Source: Lunularia cruciata (taxonomy: Eukaryota; Streptophyta; Marchantiopsida; Lunulariales; Lunulariaceae). Taken from it: a DNA stretch of 64,000 bases. Positions 42,871-54,560 of the stretch are shown here, piece by piece. The position numbers and the translations under genes were made by a program. The DNA lies in the NCBI GenBank assembly GCA_948567375.1, contig OX419758.1:16063001-16127000 (forward strand), given 5' to 3'. Every line of letters starts with the position of its first letter. Positions within the stretch are counted from its first letter, which is position 1. The notes under the pieces are model-generated. The model saw only the letters and a program-made list of their open reading frames with translations. It searched no databases and was not told the DNA's origin.

Positions 42871-45212
42871 GACGTTTGGTCAGAGGATGATGGTAGATTT
42901 ATAGAGGAAATTCAAAAAGATTTAGAAATGACATTTAATGGATATAGCTCAATAGGGAAGAAAGGAGGTCCACGGTGATGCAACAATGCTCATCATGTGG
43001 ATCATATATTGGAATGAAATGAGATCATGTTTCTATACAATAAAAATATTGTTCATCTAATTTTGCATATTTTATATTTAATGTTTCTAGTATTTCTTCC
43101 ATAGTTTAAATTTTTCTTTCATATGTTGCTGCCTTGACAAACCCCAAGATTTCAAAAATTATTTTGTTCCTGGCTCTGAAATAAGAATGCAAGATTATGT
43201 TGACATCCATGGACACTTGATGTTTGATGACACCCAAGGTACACTCAAAGTTGTTAGATGTTGCTAGATGATGCCTAAAACACTGAAAGTCACCGGATGG
43301 CGCTGGTTGACGGCCAAAGTGCTATAGAAATCTTACTGGATGGTGCTAGGTGATGTTGGTGTGTTTTGGCATGGTGGTTGGTAAGAGTGATGCCGGTTGA
43401 CGCTCACCCATAGACACTGGGAGGCATTGGGAGCCACCAATACATGTGTATTTAGACGGGTATTGCCCCACGGTGCTCAAGGTCACCCACCCATTACCGC
43501 ATGATGGCGCTTGAGGATGCTTGGAGGCACTCCTTTTATGTAATGATTGGGTGCATTGGTTGGCAAGGTGGCATGCTACATGTTGTTGCTCATGATTTGT
43601 ATAGTTTCTCATCAAATTGGTGTCTTTCTCATGACATACTCATTTAGTGAGTGTAGTTTACATGAATAATTTCTCAATTTTATATATTTTGTCTATATAA
43701 ACCTTCCTCCTTGCAAGAAGATTTCACATTTGAACTTTTTGGGAAGTGCATGAGCAATTACGCATAGTTTTGGGAGCAATTCTGCTTAGTGCTTTCCAAA
43801 GGAGGGTGAATTTTAAAAAGTTCAGCAATTTGAAGTTTCAAAAGGGTGTACCATTTGAGGTCCTAAATTTTCTCTGGGTTTCTTTGGAGAAGAATGAGGT
43901 TTGAGAATGATGGGGTGGTGTTTGATAGAGAGATTTGCATTTTGACACAATCATTTCATGATTGTGCTTTTGGGACCAAGATTTTGGTCTGAGTAGAAGG
44001 GGTTTAGGAGAGTGTTCAAGAGCTATTTTTGAGAGTAGAAGTTGTATTTTCTAAAAGGTGAGAGTATTGCAACAAGCAAGGCAATCAAATTCCTTCTTTC
44101 CTTTATTTTAGTCCCTACATTTCCTATATTTTCCATGGCAAAAATTTAGGGCCATGAGAAGATTGTTGACAGTGAGGACATGAGGAATACTCAAGAAAGA
44201 GATTGGGTAATTGGATTCCACACAATTCAACACCCTATAAACTTCATCAAATGGTGCTGGATGGACAAATATCAAATTTGAATAGCTATTGCAGAAATCA
44301 AGGAGGTTGATCTTGATGTAGTCGGCTCCAAAATCACACTTGGATTGCATTACCCAAGTCTTGATGTATTTCTCTTCCTTTCCTCAGTTTTTTTACATGT
44401 TTGCTCTAGTTTTCAAAAGTTTTCAAAAGCTTTTTTTATTTTTCCTTCAATGTTTAGTGCTTATGGGCACCACCCAATGCCGATTGGGTCTATCCCACAG
44501 TGCCTCCCAACATCCCTTAGTGCCACCTTGTGCCTTCCTACACCGCCTCATAGCGCCTCATCGCATGTCCACGTGCCGCCTTGCATCATTAGGCCGTAAG
44601 TTGCAAAACCCTAAACCCCTTCCCTATCCCCTAGCGCCAACCATCATCACTTGGTGATGCCTCCTTTGTTTTTGTTTTCATTTTGCCTATCCCAAAGTGC
44701 CTCCCTATGTCTCTCTCCATCTCCCCATGATACCGTCCTACCTGTCCCCGTGGTGAGTTGTAAAACACAACCCCTTTCCTCTCTTGTAGCACCTCTCCAC
44801 AGCACCGACTAGTGTCACCCTACGGCATGTTGCAAAGCACAAAACCCTATCTTGTAGCACCGATCAGCATCACTCGGTGCTGCCTCATGCCCCTTGGGTT
44901 CCCCATCCTATGCCGCTCCGCAACACCTTATTTGCTAGTGCCATCGGGTGGCATCTAGCAACAATTTCTTTAGTTTTTCTTGCCCTAGAGCAGCATCATG
45001 CGGCTTTTTCTTATGTATGGGTGCTGCCGGACGCTGACCAACATCTCTAGTGAAGTTTAAGTTTTTTGTTGGTTGTTTTTGCAGGTTCTTCCATGTATTG
45101 AGTTTGTTAGCTCTTGGGACAAGAATTCTTGCACTCGCTTGGTCAAGGAGAGGCAATTTAAATCACATTTTAAATAGTGAAAGATGCACTTGCAATGCCA
45201 AGGGGGAGGACA
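42871..45212. other. Non-coding stretch with GGC/GCC-rich irregular repeats
   Basis: No known protein-coding similarity. 43230-43560 and 44460-45050 contain many irregular copies of words like TGGCGCT, GTGCCGCC, CACCGG and AGCACC, separated by AT-rich sequence. Similar wording returns at 47280-47600, so these may be parts of one larger decayed element. Confidence 0.5.
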
Positions 45213-45746
45213 CCAAGGAAGAGGACTGTTCCTTACATAGCTGTTTCAGATTGGTTTCCACACAGAGATAGAGTTGCAAAGAGGTATTTGGCAAGGCAAT
45301 TTTTTTATCTTGCTTTCAAGGCTTTCTTCTAGTTGATATGTACACTTGTAGCTCCAACTCTATGGCCCAAGATTGTACATGGGCATTTGGTTTTCAACAC
45401 CAAGTCAAAGTTGAGGAGATTTGGTGTGGAGGATTTTGATTGGGAGGGGTTAGCATTTTGAGCTATCATTGAAGAAGTAGGGAGTTTATAAAGCCAATTG
45501 CAAAGACCTAAGGGGCACAAGTTTAGAGTCATCTTCCTTGGGCAAATACTTACCCACCTCTTTGTGGAGAGAGGTTTCATTCTTGAGGAAGAAGTGATGT
45601 ACTTGAGAAATAGATAGGAGGAAATTATACATGATGAAGAGGATGATGATCATCATCATCATGAGGATGTAGAAAATGAGAGTGAGGACAAGGACATGAG
45701 TGCTGATGGTGGGCAAGATGAGGAAGAGGATAAGGACAATGAGTGA
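45213..45746 (+). pseudogene. Unidentified decayed ORF with acidic C-terminus
   Basis: One frame stays readable for 178 codons with only four internal stops, then ends TGA at 45744-45746. It begins PRRRTVPYIAVSDWFPHRD, has RRFGVEDFDWEGLAF and RVIFLGQILTHLFVERGF, and ends with an acidic-histidine tail (DEEDDDHHHHEDVENESED and on). The sustained frame and protein-like composition suggest a former gene, perhaps of a mobile element. I do not recognise a family. A GAT/CAT microsatellite-like run at 45625-45665 encodes part of the tail. Confidence 0.45.
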
Positions 45747-46716
45747 TTGATTAGATTTGAGTTTTGATATATATATCTTTTGTATGTTTTCATTGTTTGA
45801 AAACATACAAAGTTTTATTGTATATACCATTACCAGATTTAATAAATATATTAATTAAAAATGCCTTATTTAATGAACTTGTGTGTTTACTTGATGCAAG
45901 AGTGAGTTTTAGTTGATGGATGACTAAATTTATCACTTGTGAATAGGTGCTCAAAAATTTTGTGTAGAGGCACATGCCTTATAGGTAGTGAGGTTATTGA
46001 GTGATAGTTTTAGGGAGGAAGTTCCTTCTCCATCTTCATCTTTTTGCTTGCTAGACCCATACCCATCATGAGATGCAAACCCAAACTGATGCAACCATTG
46101 TGGTAGATGCCACCCATATATTACCATGTAGTGTTGTGACTTAAGAAGCCTAGACTTCTGCATCATCGAGTAGTGTGGAGACTCAAGGGACTCAGATTGA
46201 GTTTAGAGAGAGGCTTTGCCTATCAAGAAAGTATGTTCATGTATTCTCTTCCCAAGCTTCATGCACAAGAAGATTATTATTGCGGATGATACTTGTTTGG
46301 CATCATATTATGTTTGTGGTAGCTCCAGTCTATATGCATGGGAGACAAAGACTTCTAGGCATGGTTGGTACACTCACACACAGTCAAGGATTGTACGGTA
46401 GGTCACACTTTATGGGGTTTTCTATTTCATTCAGTTTTGTTTGCTATGCTTTGAGGTTATCTTGTGGATAGATCTTACTCCGGTTGGAGTGGAGTGGTTG
46501 CTTTGGAGCATGTGGTAGTGGTCATAACTCCCAAAGGGAGTTCACACCGGGTCTTGCCTCATGGTATGTTTGTGTTCTATAGATGTCAAGCAAGATGATG
46601 AGTTTAGAGGACTTAAGAGTTAGATTGTATGAGCATCTCACTTCATTAGGTTTACCACTTTGTGATCTTTGTGATCTTCACTTCTTATCCTAGACAGATT
46701 TTCACTCTCTTATTAC
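45747..46716. other. Unassigned sequence
   Basis: Contains a plus-strand open stretch at 46175-46468 (98 codons) that resembles no family I know, and otherwise nothing that can be named. Confidence 0.4.
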
Positions 46717-47094
46717 ATGAACCATCCACATGGTGCTATCCATCCTACTATCTCTTGTCCTTACAAGGTAGAGAGAACTTCATACACTTGCTCATTTGGC
46801 TCTTTGATGAGTGCTTTGGATAGATTTGTCCATGATGATAGGCTTGTTGTTATTTGGGCAAAAGTGGAGTGGACATCTGGTAGACTACGTTCTTATAGTA
46901 GTGACCCATATTCCTTTCTTGCTACCGATATTAAGCACCAACCCTTGGATGAGAGAGAGTGGCCTCTTTGGTGGTCACTGAGTCCATTTTGGATTCAATA
47001 TCGTGTATATTGGCATAAACTTGAGGATGCATTAACAACACTTCTACATCATGTTTCATCTCCCTCTTCTTCTTCACCTCCTTCTCTAGCATAG
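46717..47094 (+). CDS. Unrecognised 125-codon ORF, tryptophan-rich
   Basis: Starts MNHPHGAIHPTISCPYKVE and ends with a Ser/Pro-rich tail SSPSSSSPPSLA. Trp clusters (VIWAKVEWTSG, EWPLWWSLSPFW, RVYWHKLED) give it a protein-like rather than random composition. The actual start may lie upstream. It could be the C-terminal remnant of an element protein, related to the decayed ORF at 45213. No domain is recognised, so function is unknown and it may not be expressed. Confidence 0.3.
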   Translation: MNHPHGAIHPTISCPYKVERTSYTCSFGSLMSALDRFVHDDRLVVIWAKVEWTSGRLRSYSSDPYSFLATDIKHQPLDEREWPLWWSLSPFWIQYRVYWHKLEDALTTLLHHVSSPSSSSPPSLA

Positions 47095-47710
47095 TTACAT
47101 GCCTTATTGGCTCCTCTTTTATACAAATCTTATGTACATTTATACATATCTTATGTATCATATTCTCTTGCATACCTTTTATCACATTTTCTCTAGATCT
47201 CCTTGTCAAACTCTCAAATGCATTTTATTGTGTTATGTGTCATTGCTTTTACATTTGATTGGGCATCAACTGGTGTCTACAAGTGCCACCCATAGAAGTT
47301 GAGCGTGATTGCACAACATTGGGCACCTATGAGCTATGGTTGATCCATATCTTGGGGCAACAATAAGCACCACTGCATGCTGCCAAAACCCTACACTACT
47401 TGAGGCATCGGGCGGCACCGGGTGGCATCTTGCGGCACTAGGCATCTACAAGTTATAGTTGATTTGTGTCTCATGGCAGCAACAAGCACCATCATGTATT
47501 ACCAAAAACCCACTTGCGGCATCCAGTGGCATCAAGCAGCATTAGGCGGCACAAGGCATCAGGGAAGAGCACTGATGAGCGGCAATGGCATCTGCTGAGC
47601 ATTGTCTTTTCAAAAAACTCATTTAACATTTCAAAAAACACGGTTTACATTTTGAACCATAAAATTTTTAGAAGACTCATCTTATTACACACTTAGTTGG
47701 GTTACATTGT
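47095..47710. repeat. GGC-rich irregular repeats
   Basis: 47390-47600 holds repeated variants of GGCGGCA, GGTGGCATC and TTGCGGCA words with the motif ACCAAAA/GCCAAAACCC spaced irregularly. Similar to 43.2-43.6 and 44.5-45.0 kb. Confidence 0.5.
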
Positions 47711-48960
47711 GACATGCTATTTGCTATCACTAGAGTATGATGAATTTGGAGTAGTGTTTTTTCCTTCCAAAATAGAAGGATGATCTTCATGAAAAAATTG
47801 ATTTATTACTTTGAAATACATGCTTATTTCTTGAGGAGGTTTTCCTGCTCGGAAGAGGCTTTTGATTTCATGAGTGTGCTTTGACTCCAAAATCTTCTCC
47901 TTGAACTTGTGTTTGTCTACCCTAGGTTTTGTTTTATCAACACTCAATTTCTTCTAAATTTCAACTTTAAGCTTCTCTATCTCTAATCTAACGCATTCAG
48001 CTTCCATTTTCATAAGTATTTTCTCTCTTTTCCTCATGGTGGCTTCTAGTTTAGCTAGTCATAACCTCTCCCATGATTCTATAATATTTGCTTTCAACAT
48101 GGCGAATCTTGCTAAATCATGAGACAATGACATACTAGGAGACATTCTGGATACCTTACTTGCTGAAATTCCACCTTTTCTCCATTTTGGGTCACATTTT
48201 CCTTCTTGGTCCAAGAAAGTGCCCTTGGACTCATCCCCTATGGTAGAAGTTAGTAGAGATGGTGTAACAAAAGGTGAGCACTCTACGAGTGCCACAAATG
48301 GTGACTCCTCCTCAAGTGATTAGATTCCTTTATCCATGTAAACACTATGTATATTTTCCACCCTTGGATGTTTGGGACAAATTGGAGCCACGAGTCTAGG
48401 AGCACCATCTCTAAGGGAGATAGGAATTAAGAGCCCTCCTATGCACCTTCATGGATCTCCTTCAAGCCAACCTTGCTCAAATTGCAATTTAAATCCCCAA
48501 ACTTACCATAGTCTGTGGACTATTCTCAAATATGGCTTCCATTCTAGCAAAATGCATGCATATTCCATGCAATTTATCTTCTATAGTTCTCCACCCTTTG
48601 CCATATTCCTTCTCAATAAGACCCTCTCTTGAAGCCTTGTTCTTCAGCTCCCAAGTTTTTTTGTACTATTTCAAGTGCCTCAACCATTTCTTGTAGATCT
48701 TGTCACTTGTCCTTATCCCTCTTGTATAAAAAATGTAGCCATGAAACTGAAAGTGGTGGATTTTTTAATAGGCTTTTTGCAATTCCCACCATGCATATGT
48801 GAAAAATGCTCAAGGTCCTCCAAATAATCCAATATTTGGCTATAATGGTATGTCACCATGCAGAACCATTCATCTTCTTTTGCTTTGCAAGGCATGAAAG
48901 GAGCCATCCTCAACAATTCTCCAAATTTCCCTAATTATTCAGGTTGCAAATCTAAACTTG
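47711..48960 (-). pseudogene. Unidentified decayed coding region, minus strand
   Basis: Several consecutive minus-strand open pieces follow one another in order (48916-48713, 48295-48059, 47947-47717) with changes of frame between them. Pieces include PFMPCKAKEDEWFCMVTYHY, LDYLEDLEHFSHMHG, TFLDQEGKCDPKWRKGG and FVALVECSPFV. Together they look like remains of one protein of about 350-400 residues, charged and Ser-rich. I cannot assign a family. Confidence 0.35.
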
Positions 48961-49959
48961 AGTCTATAAATCTTGGATCTGCACCCAAAAGTGATCCTCC
49001 TCCACTACAACAAGGTACTTAATCTTCCATTGTTATATTATTACTACCCTTTTGGAGTAAAATCTCTCGACTCCCAATCAATTTTTGGGTTGCCATAGGG
49101 CAACAAAGATCATTTTCCATAACTCAAGCTATCTTTTGTGGCACTTATCTATGGAAATGAACCACCACACCAATGCAAACTACAAAACCACCATTTAGTT
49201 GATTGACAAAAGGAGCATTTGCACCCGAGATGCCAAATTTGAGTTGAGATTTTGAATAGTTCAAGAGCGGCATTTTGGATCTGCATATAAGTTTCAAATA
49301 TCTCACTCCAAAACCCACCCACCAAACCACATGGCTATCCTCTCAATAAACCACGTCACCTCTTTTGAAAATCATTTATTTCATTACGGCATTCCTAAAC
49401 ATCCATATTGTTACACCTGAATTTTATTAATGGACATAAATTTGACGGCATACACCGTACCACAATTTATGGTGCATTCATTTATTAACAACTAGTCTTG
49501 TTATAGAGTTCACTAAAAATACTTACAAAGTTTGTTATTTCTTCTATAGACATCCGTCAAAACTATTACTAAAACCCCCTATTGTCAAAGAAATTTCCAC
49601 CCTTTTTCTAGCTTCATCAAGATGTCAATTCCCAACTCTCAAGATGAACTGGAGCTGTGGAAAATTTAGTAGGATTTAGCCAGGCTGACAAAAATGGTCT
49701 TGTCATTTCCCACATCTAATTGAATTTTTGTGATGGCTAAATGCGCAGTTGAACAATGCAGTTTATTGAGTCTATCAACTGGAAGGAGTTTCACAACCAG
49801 AAATTATCTAGGCATTCATTGAGCCCAAATTTCCTAGGCATTCATCCAACTCAAGAACTTGCTTCAAATTGTATTCTCTTGGTATTCACAAAATTCAGTT
49901 CTTTGTATTCTCGAGAATTATGTAACTCAATTCATACATACCTTTCAGCTAACACTATT
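48961..49959. other. Non-coding stretch
   Basis: A few short open frames on both strands, none credible. Nothing that can be named. Confidence 0.5.
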
Positions 49960-50230
49960 GCCAACTAGGACAATCAACCATCACTTCTGTCCACATAATC
50001 TTGGGATACTATTAAGTCTTCGTTGCCAACTAGGTCAATCAACTATCACTTTGGTTCACATCAAACTTGGGGTGCTATTAACTCTTCATAGCCAACTAGC
50101 ACAATCAATTATCGTTTTTGGTCCACGTCAAGTTTGATATAATGTTGAGTCTTTGTTGCCAATTATGAAAATCAACAGTCTCTTTGGTCCACCCTTTCCT
50201 TGTTGACTAAGATTGTCAACTAATATCTTG
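49960..50230. repeat. Tandem repeat, period 65-67 bp, four copies
   Basis: Units start at 49960, 50025, 50091 and 50158 with GCCAACTAG(G/C)(A/T)CAATCAAC and contain TCAC/CGTTT(T/G)GGTCCAC and ATCAAACTTG(G)GG words. Lies upstream of non-LTR copy B; related sequence recurs downstream of it at about 54010-54105 and 54360. Confidence 0.88.
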
Positions 50231-50745
50231 GTACAAGTCTAGTAGTCTAGTTTGATATATTGTTAAGTTTTTGTTTATATTGTTTATATTGAAAAGTGCA
50301 CTTTGGAATGTTCAAGAAAGTGTGGAGATGGGAGAAGAGAGGGAGAGATATGAGAGGAAAGATCTATACTTTTTGAGTGCTCTCTTGGATATAGCACTGA
50401 AGTAGATAGTTGATTTTATTCATTTTTTATTTTGGTTCTATTAATCTAGATTGAAGACTATGGAGAATTTAGAAATTTATAAGGATTTTTAGGTTCTTTA
50501 GGGTTTAGAGTGATCATTACACATTGAGAGTGATGTGTTGGGATTTTTTATTTCTAATCTCTTGGTTTTCATGATTTAATTTCATGGGAATTTAGTTTGA
50601 AAATTTTGGAGATGGAAATTGAAAGTTATGAGAGTTTATAGTTTTTAGGGTTTGGAGAGATTGAATTTTTAAGTGAGTTTGGATGTGAGGGTTGTGGTTT
50701 TGCAAGTATGGGGAGATATGGAGAGGAGCATCATGTGTTAATATT
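50231..50745. other. AT/G-rich non-coding stretch before copy B
   Basis: Contains many TTTAGGGTTTAGA and GATTTTTTATTT-like words. No gene recognised. It may be the 5' UTR of copy B. Confidence 0.4.
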
Positions 50746-53700
50746 GTTATTCTTGTGCTAGCCATGGCTTCACCTCCCATGTGGGGTCGCTTAAAGTGGA
50801 TGGGGATACACCATGCCCGGTGTGTCACCAATGCTTTACCTCACAAGGGGTAAAGGCCCATGTGGGAAGGATGCACAAAGATTATGATTGGACCACTTAG
50901 GATGCCCACAAGAGGCAAATGATCACATTGACAGCATTGACACTTAGTATCATGCTTGCTTCTTTTATTCCATTGTTGATCGTCCCAAGGATATCGATCG
51001 AGTCGTGGGAGTGGCTAGCTTCTTAGATGGGTTGCATTTTGGGGTTATTTGAGACTAGTTTTCCATTTCATGTCTATTCCATAGGCTACCCCGCACACTC
51101 TATGATGAGGCTAGACAAGATTTTGGCCCATTACTTGATCGTTTGGCAGGTGATTCCTTGGACAAGTTAGCATGGTTCCTATTCTTCTTACTCCCTCAAT
51201 GGTGTCTTTATGCTAGAGGGGAACATGTTATGCTAGAGGGCATAAAGAGGTGGCTGCTAGATTTTGTCAATTTTGAGTGGAGGATTGGGTGGCCCTTCAC
51301 GAGGAGTTTGTTAGGGCTACATATTTTACGAGAAAAGTTTCACCACAAGATACCATAGAGTCCACTTAATTACAATGGTGTAGGACATTGGGTCAAGCAA
51401 GAGAGTTTAGTAGAGCAGTACGAGCACTGCATCCTTTGTCTATGGCGAGTCCTCCTGATGAGACTATCTCTTCCTTATGCTTACTACATCCTATAGTAGT
51501 AGAGAGACTACCACTAGAGGTCTTAGATTATTAGCCTGAGCAACCTCTATATCTTGATAGGTCACTTTTTGCACAAGCATTGTGCACTGCCCCTCACCTT
51601 TCTTCAAGAGGCTTGTAAAGGATAGTTTATGACCTTAGAGATTACTTTCATGCAGATGATCCTTCTAGTGGTTTTACCAAGTTATTTTAGGTGGTTGTAG
51701 TAATAGCAAGAGGAGACATTCCTATGTCTATTAGTTGGATGTTAGGTGCTAGTAAACTTCTCATGGTGGAGAAGGACACAAAGAGCATTAGACAGATTGC
51801 TATTGTAGAGATCTTTTTGTATTTGGTCAGTCATACCATTTTCCTTCAACATTGTTCTTAATTTTGACAACACCTTAGTCCACATCAGTTTGGAGTAGCT
51901 ACACTTGGAGGATATGAGGTTATATCTTTAAGCATTAAGGCATACTTGGATATCTATTCAGAGTGGATTGTCCTACAGGTGGATGTTGAGGATGCTTTTA
52001 ATAGCATCTTACGGGCATCCATCTTTAGAGAGCTTAGGGAGGCTAGTGGATCCTTGGTGAGTTTTATTCCTTTGTGCAATCTTTTTATGGCACTCTTGCT
52101 TCCCTTTTACTACCAGCATGGTGGTTCACAAGAAGGAGTCACCATCTTGGAGTCAACTATGAGTACACATCAAAGAGATCCTATAGAGGGACCTTATTTG
52201 CCGTGGCTCACTTTAGAGCTTTCCTATCTATTACTTTGTTCATGCTAGGTTGTGTATTTCCCTCCTTGGCAGATGATACACTCATCGTGGGCCTTGTAGA
52301 TCAGATTAGGCAGGCCTTTGACCACTTGACTATTGAGCTACATCTAGTAGACTTGAGAGTCAAGGTTTCAAGGTGTAGGGCATGGTTCCTTTAATTATTC
52401 CTCCCCACCTTGAGCTTCCAAAGGGATGTATCACATCTACATATGGACTATGTGTTCTTGGAGTGCCAATAGGATCCAAGGATTTTATCACATGCTTCTT
52501 AGATGTTGCCTTTGCACAAGATGTTCTCCATGTGGATGACCTTATGTTACTAGGAGATCCACAGGTGGCATTTGGTATACTCTCCTCTAGTATTGCTTGT
52601 CAACCATCCTACCTCATTCATATAGTTCTTCCCTCCTTGTCCTTCCTATCACGTTTGAGAGCCTTTGATAGGAGGATTATGGGAGTCTTTGGTGATATTA
52701 TTGGACCAAGGACATTTGAGTGTGTGACATGGGATTTGGCATGTAGCCAAAAGGCTTTGTTGATCTTGTGTGGAGCAGTGGGCTTGTTATCTATGGAGGA
52801 GACTACACCTATAGCATTTTTGGGTAGTTAGGCTCTCTTGGCACCCCTACACCTCTTGTTTTATGATCTTGGAGACTTATGTGACAAAGGTGGAGGAGTG
52901 ATCCTTTTCTCTTCAAATTTTATTGTGGCATATAAGAGATAGTCTATCCTCATAAGCACAAGAGGACTTTCCATCTTTTACTTCACTATTATCAAATTGG
53001 ACTAGAGGTTTATAGTCTTCCTTGATGGAGCAATAGTGTGAGCATACATTGCATTCTCTCTTAGTTGACTTGTCCATTCCTTAGGCTACTAGAGCACGTC
53101 TTTGCTCTTGCTCTAGCAAGGGTGAAGGATCTTGGATCCTAGCTTGATCGTGCATTAAGGCTTTCCAACTTGCACTAGCTACTTTCTCTACAACGATGAG
53201 GTTTTGCCTAGGTTTGGTCCACCCATCTACATTTCATTACTCACTCGTGAGTGTGGTTGTACACTAGATGCAACAGTGGTCCATATGACCCAATGTCCTT
53301 TTAGAGGACAAAGGATAGCTACCCATGATGATATACGGACATAGTGTTTGCTATGGCACAAGAGAGTGGATACTTGGCTTGGATGAAGCGTTCATATGCT
53401 TTGCAGACAACACGTGTCATAGTACACTTATACTTGGTCCGAGTTGATCAAGTGACAATAGTAGATGTTGTGGTTATAGACCCTACATGAGGTATAATTT
53501 TAGAGGGAGTGATTACCCACCCTCTTGGGTGGGCGGTGAGTGCAATAGCAAGTCGGAAGGTCTCCAAGTATAGGGGTATGCAGCAAGGTCACGGTGTCTT
53601 TGTTCTTCTAGCTTTGGATTTATATGGAGTGATGGACACAACATTCAACACATTTGCAAGGGAGTGCATGAGAGCTTATCATGTTAGGCCCAAGAGGTAG

Positions 53701-53760
53701 CACTCTCACTCTCATACTTTGAAGCATATTTTAGATAGTGTGTGTCCATTCCTCTACAAA
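50746..53760 (+). pseudogene. Non-LTR retroelement copy B: C2H2 finger, RT, CCHC and endonuclease-like C-terminus
   Basis: The most complete of four related copies. N-terminal C2H2 finger CPVCHQCFTSQGVKAHVGRMH (given in part) lies at 50814-50876. The RT follows: SISWMLGASKLLMVEKD, QFGVATLGGYEV, VLQVDVEDAFNSILRASIF (51970-52030), QRDPIEGPY (with frame shift), GCVFPSLADDTLIVG (52250-52290, catalytic ADD intact), LGVPIGSKDF and VAFGILSS. Next a CxC...H...C...H module (CGCTLDATVVHMTQC then ATHDDIR, 53252-53338), then VDQVTIVDVVVIDP and THPLGWAVSAIASRKVSKY (about 53440-53580). This is the order of R2-type non-LTR elements: finger, RT, CCHC, restriction-like endonuclease. Several frameshifts and stops inactivate it. 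Confidence 0.8.
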
Positions 53761-54560
53761 AAGTAGTAGTTGATGCAATCCACAAGAAAGCAATCACACT
53801 AGGTGATTCTTCTTTGGATGCTCCAGTTGTTTGTAGACCACATGACTTGCATAGCTTGGATATCTTAGGTGCAATAGGGCATATTTCTCATACAGACTCT
53901 ATTGGGGCTAAGACCTATTTTACCTTTTCCATCTTTCCCTTGTACCCCATCTTCTCATCCTTCATTTTTCCTATATGGTCGTTCTTTCACAAAAAATTCA
54001 TTACATACTAAGGCTATCAATTGTCACTACGTCCACAAATTTATAGTCAACTTAGATTATCACTGTCACTTTTTTCCACATCAAACTTAGGATCTTATCT
54101 TAGGACAACAAACTTTGTAGACCTTATAATTTGTATAGCTAGGATGTCAAAGATATACTAGGGCACTTTATAGACCTTATAGTTACGATATGTATAGTTA
54201 GGATATCTTAGATATACTAGAGTAAATTTCTCATATGAGCACTTCTGAGGTTTAGTCTCATTTTTCTTCTTTTGTCTCATTATTCAAAGGTTTGATGGGG
54301 CTTCCCTTCCTTAGTGTTATCTAAGTGATAGTCTTTTTCTTCAACTAAGGATGTTATTAAGTTTTTGTTGCCAACAAAGACAATGGATCAAGTCAAATGC
54401 TTGAGAGCTAAATGGAATACCTTGAAGGAAAAAGAGAGAATAAAAAAGCACATAAAAGTGCATATGGACCAAATGTGCCAAGCGGGCCCAAAGCTCAACA
54501 TAGAAAAACATACCAACATAACCCTCAAGAAAAGGAAAAGTAACCCAAAAAGAAACCTAC
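53761..54560. other. 3' flank of copy B with repeat-like words
   Basis: 54010-54105 repeats the TCAACTTAGATTATCAC and CCACATCAAACTTAGG words of the 49960-50230 array, and GTTGCCAACAAAGACAATGG recurs near 54369. May be the 3' UTR of copy B. Otherwise nothing that can be named. Confidence 0.5.

Noticed and set aside
44108..44657. Possible gene from short ORFs on both strands near 44.1-44.6 kb
   Set aside because: Composition-driven frames in GCC-rich irregular repeats; no domain.
52382..52831. 149-codon ORF as an independent gene
   Set aside because: It is the connection/thumb part of the non-LTR RT in copy B, separated from the rest only by frameshifts.
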